Positions 60,535-64,000 of a DNA stretch of 64,000 bases are shown here, in pieces. The DNA comes from Clavulina sp. PMI_390. Lineage: Eukaryota > Basidiomycota > Agaricomycetes > Cantharellales > Hydnaceae. The position numbers and the translations under genes are program-made. Position 1 is the stretch's first letter, and the number at the start of each line of letters is the position of its first letter. The stretch covers positions 156,229-220,228 of the forward strand of contig WIDE01000037.1 of the NCBI GenBank assembly GCA_015039315.1, written 5' to 3'. The notes under the pieces are model-generated. The model ran no database searches and was not told the DNA's origin. It saw nothing but the letters and a program-made list of their open reading frames with translations.

Positions 60535-62671
60535 TTAGGCATCAACGAAGCGAACATCAGCAGGACATGTCACTTCGAAGGCGAGGTTCAAGTCCACCGA
60601 ATCCTTCAAGTCGTTGATGATCCACTCAATCACACCGTCACCGCGCGCTCCTCCGCTCCCACCACCCTCTTCCTCCTTCTGTGCCCAGCGTGAAAGAACA
60701 TTATTCGAGATCTGGTCGACCAGAACTTTATCCTTGCTAGTGCTCGCCATTGCAGCCTTCAGGCTCCTTGCAGTCCCACTGGAAGCTGCTGTCGCACCTG
60801 ATTCCTCTGCTGGAATACCAGCCGCAGGGCCAATTGCACCCTCGTTGGGTTGCGATATGGTGACCTTGATCCTCGAGTCCTCGCTCATAGGTACGCGATC
60901 TTGAACCACTAGCTTGACGATCGCGGTGTTTGCCCGAGTGTTCTTGATCGTGATGCGCTGCTTGAAGGAGGTCACGTTCATCTTGGGGTTGTTATTCCCG
61001 ATGTATGATGCGAAGCCGGTTCCACCGGTAGTAGTGGAAACTTTGCTCTGAGGATGGAAGGTGATGCGGACTGAGGGATCGACGCCAAGCGAGCAAGCGA
61101 AAGATTCTGAGGGGGAGACGTTGGGGACAGTGGATTTCGCGACAAAGTTGCCGTCAAGGAACACCGAGCTTGGGCCTAATCGTTCAAGGTAAGATGGGGT
61201 TAGAATTCTGGAGATGAATGAGTGACATAGAGAAGAAAGCCGTACCTGCAATGAACTGGTATGAACTCTGGTTCTTGATGCGACATTGGAGGAACGCCGA
61301 GGGCAAGTTCCTGGGCACTGCGACCCATTCGAGTTCGGCACTCAGATCGATATTCGCGATAGACACTTTGTGGCTGGACCCGTCGCTGGGGATGTTCGAG
61401 AATCCATCCACGGAGAATGTGGAGCTAATCGCGCCCTCGCTGACACGAATGTCTGGGCCAGCGTCAAAGCTAACGGGCGGAGGGGGAGGAGCACCGCTAA
61501 CGAGGTCCAGGAGGTCGGAGCCTCGGTCAGGGCTCGGTGCCAGCTTGACACTCCTAGTCCGAGCAATAGACATCAACCTTCCTTGAGCAGCAGGGGGAAG
61601 ATTCCTCACGCCAGCGGTCCATTCTGGTGGTTCGTACGGTTTCCAGGCAGCGATGCGCCACGGCTGAACTTTGGGGACTTCGGTTCCAAGCAGTGGAGAT
61701 GCAGTTGACAGTGTCAAGGCTACGCCCTTCCAATCTTCTCCCGTAGACTGCGTAATGCTGGCATGGTACTGAAGTTTGACGGTGGGACCTGTTACCTCAG
61801 TCGGTTTGCTGGGCTTGGAACTGCCGGCGACATCAGCGCGGACGTCGTACAAGCTAGACCATGATGCGCGGTTAACGACTGACCAGAATGAAACGCAGCC
61901 CAGCATATTAGGTCGAGAGGGGGGGAGTTGAGATACGCAAATCACATACCATAAGATAATACGAGCTCAACAGGGCCAGGTTCTTCTGCAAGAAGAACAA
62001 CAGTGACTCCAGACCGAAGTGCGTACGGACTATTTTCAGCCTTCAAGTTCTTGAAACCCATGAGAGTAATCTTGTGACCAAGCCCTCGGATCTCCTTCTC
62101 GAATTGCTTCTTTTCTTTCCATATCTCCTTTTGCTTTTCATGTCTCATTTCCATGAAAGATATAAGGCTTTCGGACGTCGCATGCTCAACTCTACCATCA
62201 CGTAGGCTATCAGAGTACCCGTTCAGGAGGGCCTCGTCGCGTTCCACGGTCTCGAGGTACATTTCCTTCTCGCTTTTCTCTTCACGGAGAGCCTCTACTT
62301 CTGGTGTGTCTGGCATGGTGGGAGCAGGCGTGTAGGTGGTCGGAGCAGTGTATACGACATCAAATACGGTAAGAGCTTGAGAATAGCTGGTAGTCTCAGC
62401 CTCGACACGAATCGAGTCGCTTTCAAGTACAGAGGGGAGATATTTAACTACAATATCATTTTGGCCCGACTGGAGACGGATGTAGGTGGAAACAAATCAA
62501 TTATCAGATCCAATGCTCAGGTGCAATATAAGCTTGATAGGAAAGCCCGAGCTTCACCTTAATTTCGACCGGCAATCGGCGCTGCACAATGGCACGATTT
62601 GATTGATAGACCGTCACACCAGTGATAGAGTGTTCTCTAGGGTCAACTTCGATATTATTATCTGCCGTCAT
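60535..62671 (-). CDS. DUF4140/DUF4139 protein, copy B of a tandem triplet
   Basis: Same exon plan as copy A: 62671-62558, 62469-61950, 61878-61246, 61175-60535, joining in frame to 635 residues. Exon 1 reads MTADNNIEVDPREHSITGVT. Exon 2 is two codons longer (FKNLKAENSPYAL against FKKVEDIPYAL) and exon 3 six codons shorter in the proline loop, which here lacks the long PPPPP runs and reads RSVKLAPSPDRGSDLLDLVSG. The end is CPADVRFVDA, without the extra residue of copy A (which has VDSH). Intron positions and phases are identical to A. No frameshift or stop, so likely functional. Confidence 0.88.
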
Positions 62672-63230
62672 TTCAATATTGGTCTCAGACAAGGGATGTG
62701 GAGGATGCGGGTTGGGTTTGGAGGGATCAAATTGCCCTGGAAGTGGACAAGTTTATATAGTCGCAAGCTGCGTAATCTTGGCAGACCAAGGCAGTGTCAG
62801 TTGAGCGCAATCAACATTAGTCTTGTGGATTTGCGAATGCGCCAAGGCATTGCCGTTTAGTGCTGCGTGCTGTGAATCCACCGAATATTGTCCATGGTAG
62901 TAACATCTCTAGGAGCAGCTGTTGATGGGAAATTGTTCTGTTCTATTCCGTTTGGTTCCAGGGCTGTTGTGATCTGGACAAATCTACTTGTTTTGCGAGG
63001 CCACTAGCATGACGGAGGTGAAGGATATATATAAATCGGGCAAGTCAAGATTCTCGGTTCCAGATTGGAGTGGACGAGTCGGAATGAGATGTCATCTTTG
63101 ACTTCTGGTTGGTGTTTCATCGCGGCGGATTGGACTCCCTGTGAGAAGCCCTGATCAAATTACTTGCTGTACATGACTATATCTACACGGTGATGCCGGT
63201 ATGTGAAGACTTGTTGGAAATGACCTTGGA
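62672..63230. other. duplicated promoter/terminator spacer between DUF4139 copies B and C
   Basis: 559 bp, homologous to the spacer at 59940-60534: same order of shared blocks, including the aatcttggcagaccaaggca word, the ggtgtttcatcgcgg/ggtgtttcatctcgg block, and caaattacttgctgtaca before the stop of the next copy. Confidence 0.8.
62752..62759 (-). promoter_or_regulatory. TATA box of DUF4139 copy B
   Basis: TATATAAA on the - strand, 81 bp before the ATG at 62671, matching the box before copy A. Confidence 0.65.
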
Positions 63231-64000
63231 CTAGGCATCAACGAAGCGAACATCAGCAGGACATGTCACTTCGAAGGCGAGGTTCAAGTCCACCGAATCC
63301 TTCAAGTCGGTGATGATCCACTCAATCACACCGTCACCGCGCGCTCCTCCACTTCCGCCACCCTCTTCCTCCTTCTGTGCCCAGCGTGCAAGAACATTAT
63401 TCGAGATTTGGTCCACCAGAACTTTATCCTTGCTGGTGCTCGCCATTGCAGCCTTCAGGCTTCGTGCAGTCCCACTGGAGGCTGCTGTCGCACCAGACTC
63501 CTCTGCTGGAATACCAGCCGCAGGGCCAATCGCACCTTCGTTGGGTTGCGATATAGTGACCTTGATCCTCGAATCCTCGCTCATAGGCACGCGATCTTGA
63601 ACTACTAGCTTGACGATCGCCGTGTTCGCGCGGGTGTTCTTGATCGTGATCCTCTGCTTGAAGGACGTCACATTCATCTTAGGGTTGTTGTTCCCAATAT
63701 ATGACGCGAAGCCAGTTCCGCCGGTAGTTGTTGAGATTTTGCTCTGAGGGTGGAAGGTGATGCGGACCGAGGGATCCACACCGAGCGAGCAAGCGAAGGA
63801 TTCTGAAGGGGAGACGTTGGGGACAGTGGATTTTGCGACAAAGTTGCCGTCGAGGAACACGGAGCTTGGGCCTAATCGTTCAACGTAGAATGAGGTTAGG
63901 ATTCTGGATAGTAGGAGTGAGATAGAGACGATGAAGGCGCACCTGCGATGAATTGGTATGAACTCTGGTTCTTGATGCGACATTGGAGGAACGCCGAGGG
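63231..64000 (-). CDS. DUF4139 protein, copy C of a tandem triplet (5' part outside window)
   Basis: The last exon (63871-63231, 641 nt, the same length as in copy B), an intron (63942-63872, acceptor ATTAG-like CGATTAG) and the tail end of the previous exon (64000-63943, ending YQFIAG) are inside the window. The protein end is almost identical to copy B: one sees NVLARWAQKEEEGGG for NVLSRWAQKEEEGGG and IITDLKDS for IINDLKDS. The N-terminal half lies beyond the right edge, so copy number may exceed three. Confidence 0.85.
   Translation of the reverse strand, partial: LGVPPMSHQEPEFIPIHRRCAFIVSISLLLSRILTSFYVERLGPSSVFLDGNFVAKSTVPNVSPSESFACSLGVDPSVRITFHPQSKISTTTGGTGFASYIGNNNPKMNVTSFKQRITIKNTRANTAIVKLVVQDRVPMSEDSRIKVTISQPNEGAIGPAAGIPAEESGATAASSGTARSLKAAMASTSKDKVLVDQISNNVLARWAQKEEEGGGSGGARGDGVIEWIITDLKDSVDLNLAFEVTCPADVRFVDA

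Larger units (their letters stand above)
57798..64000. repeat. head-to-tail tandem duplication of a gene-sized unit
   Basis: Stop-to-stop distances are 2737 bp (A to B) and 2696 bp (B to C). Exons, introns, TATA boxes and spacers are all repeated in the same order and orientation. The right edge cuts the third unit. Confidence 0.9.

Overview
The window is nuclear DNA of a filamentous basidiomycete, most likely an agaricomycete. The genes are packed on both strands and broken by many introns of roughly 50-80 bp with GT..AG ends. The gene families are fungal: a sphingosine-1-phosphate lyase, a phosphomevalonate kinase, a DUF6534-type seven-helix protein and an expanded family of GMC oxidoreductases. 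The style (tandem GMC genes with about 16 introns each, DUF4139 proteins) would fit Ceratobasidiaceae such as Rhizoctonia, but the species is a guess.

Layout. 1-26.8 kb is a dense housekeeping block: a TBC-domain RabGAP (cut by the left edge), Tudor-SN (SND1), phosphomevalonate kinase (ERG8), a vacuolar-type amino acid transporter, RNA polymerase II subunit RPB3, a one-helix Ser-rich protein, an ATRIP/Rad26-like checkpoint protein, a putative GT49-like glycosyltransferase, a Rieske/AIF-type oxidoreductase, prefoldin subunit 4 and sphingosine-1-phosphate lyase. 26.8-31.3 kb is gene-poor and holds an (AGT)12 microsatellite. 31.46-33.3 kb carries the DUF6534 membrane protein behind a clear TATA box and pyrimidine-rich leader, followed by another 2.9 kb with no convincing gene.

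36.2-55.9 kb is the most striking part: five complete GMC (glucose-methanol-choline) flavin oxidoreductase genes, all on the + strand, each about 2.95-3.0 kb long and separated by 1.1-1.3 kb. They share intron positions, including a 5-nt microexon in every copy. A fragmentary uncharacterised reading unit lies between copies 4 and 5 on the opposite strand. 56.2-57.6 kb is an uncharacterised basic/acidic protein. From 57.8 kb to the right edge is a head-to-tail tandem triplication (period about 2.7 kb) of a DUF4140/DUF4139 protein, on the - strand, in which exons, introns and promoters are all duplicated.

The left block consists of unrelated housekeeping genes. The right half is shaped by local duplication: two independent tandem families of different age, the GMC array older and diverged, the DUF4139 array younger and close to identical in its last two copies. 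I saw no CRISPR array, no rRNA or tRNA gene and no intact transposon. Coordinates of multi-exon genes run from start codon to stop codon and include introns. Splice sites were read by eye.
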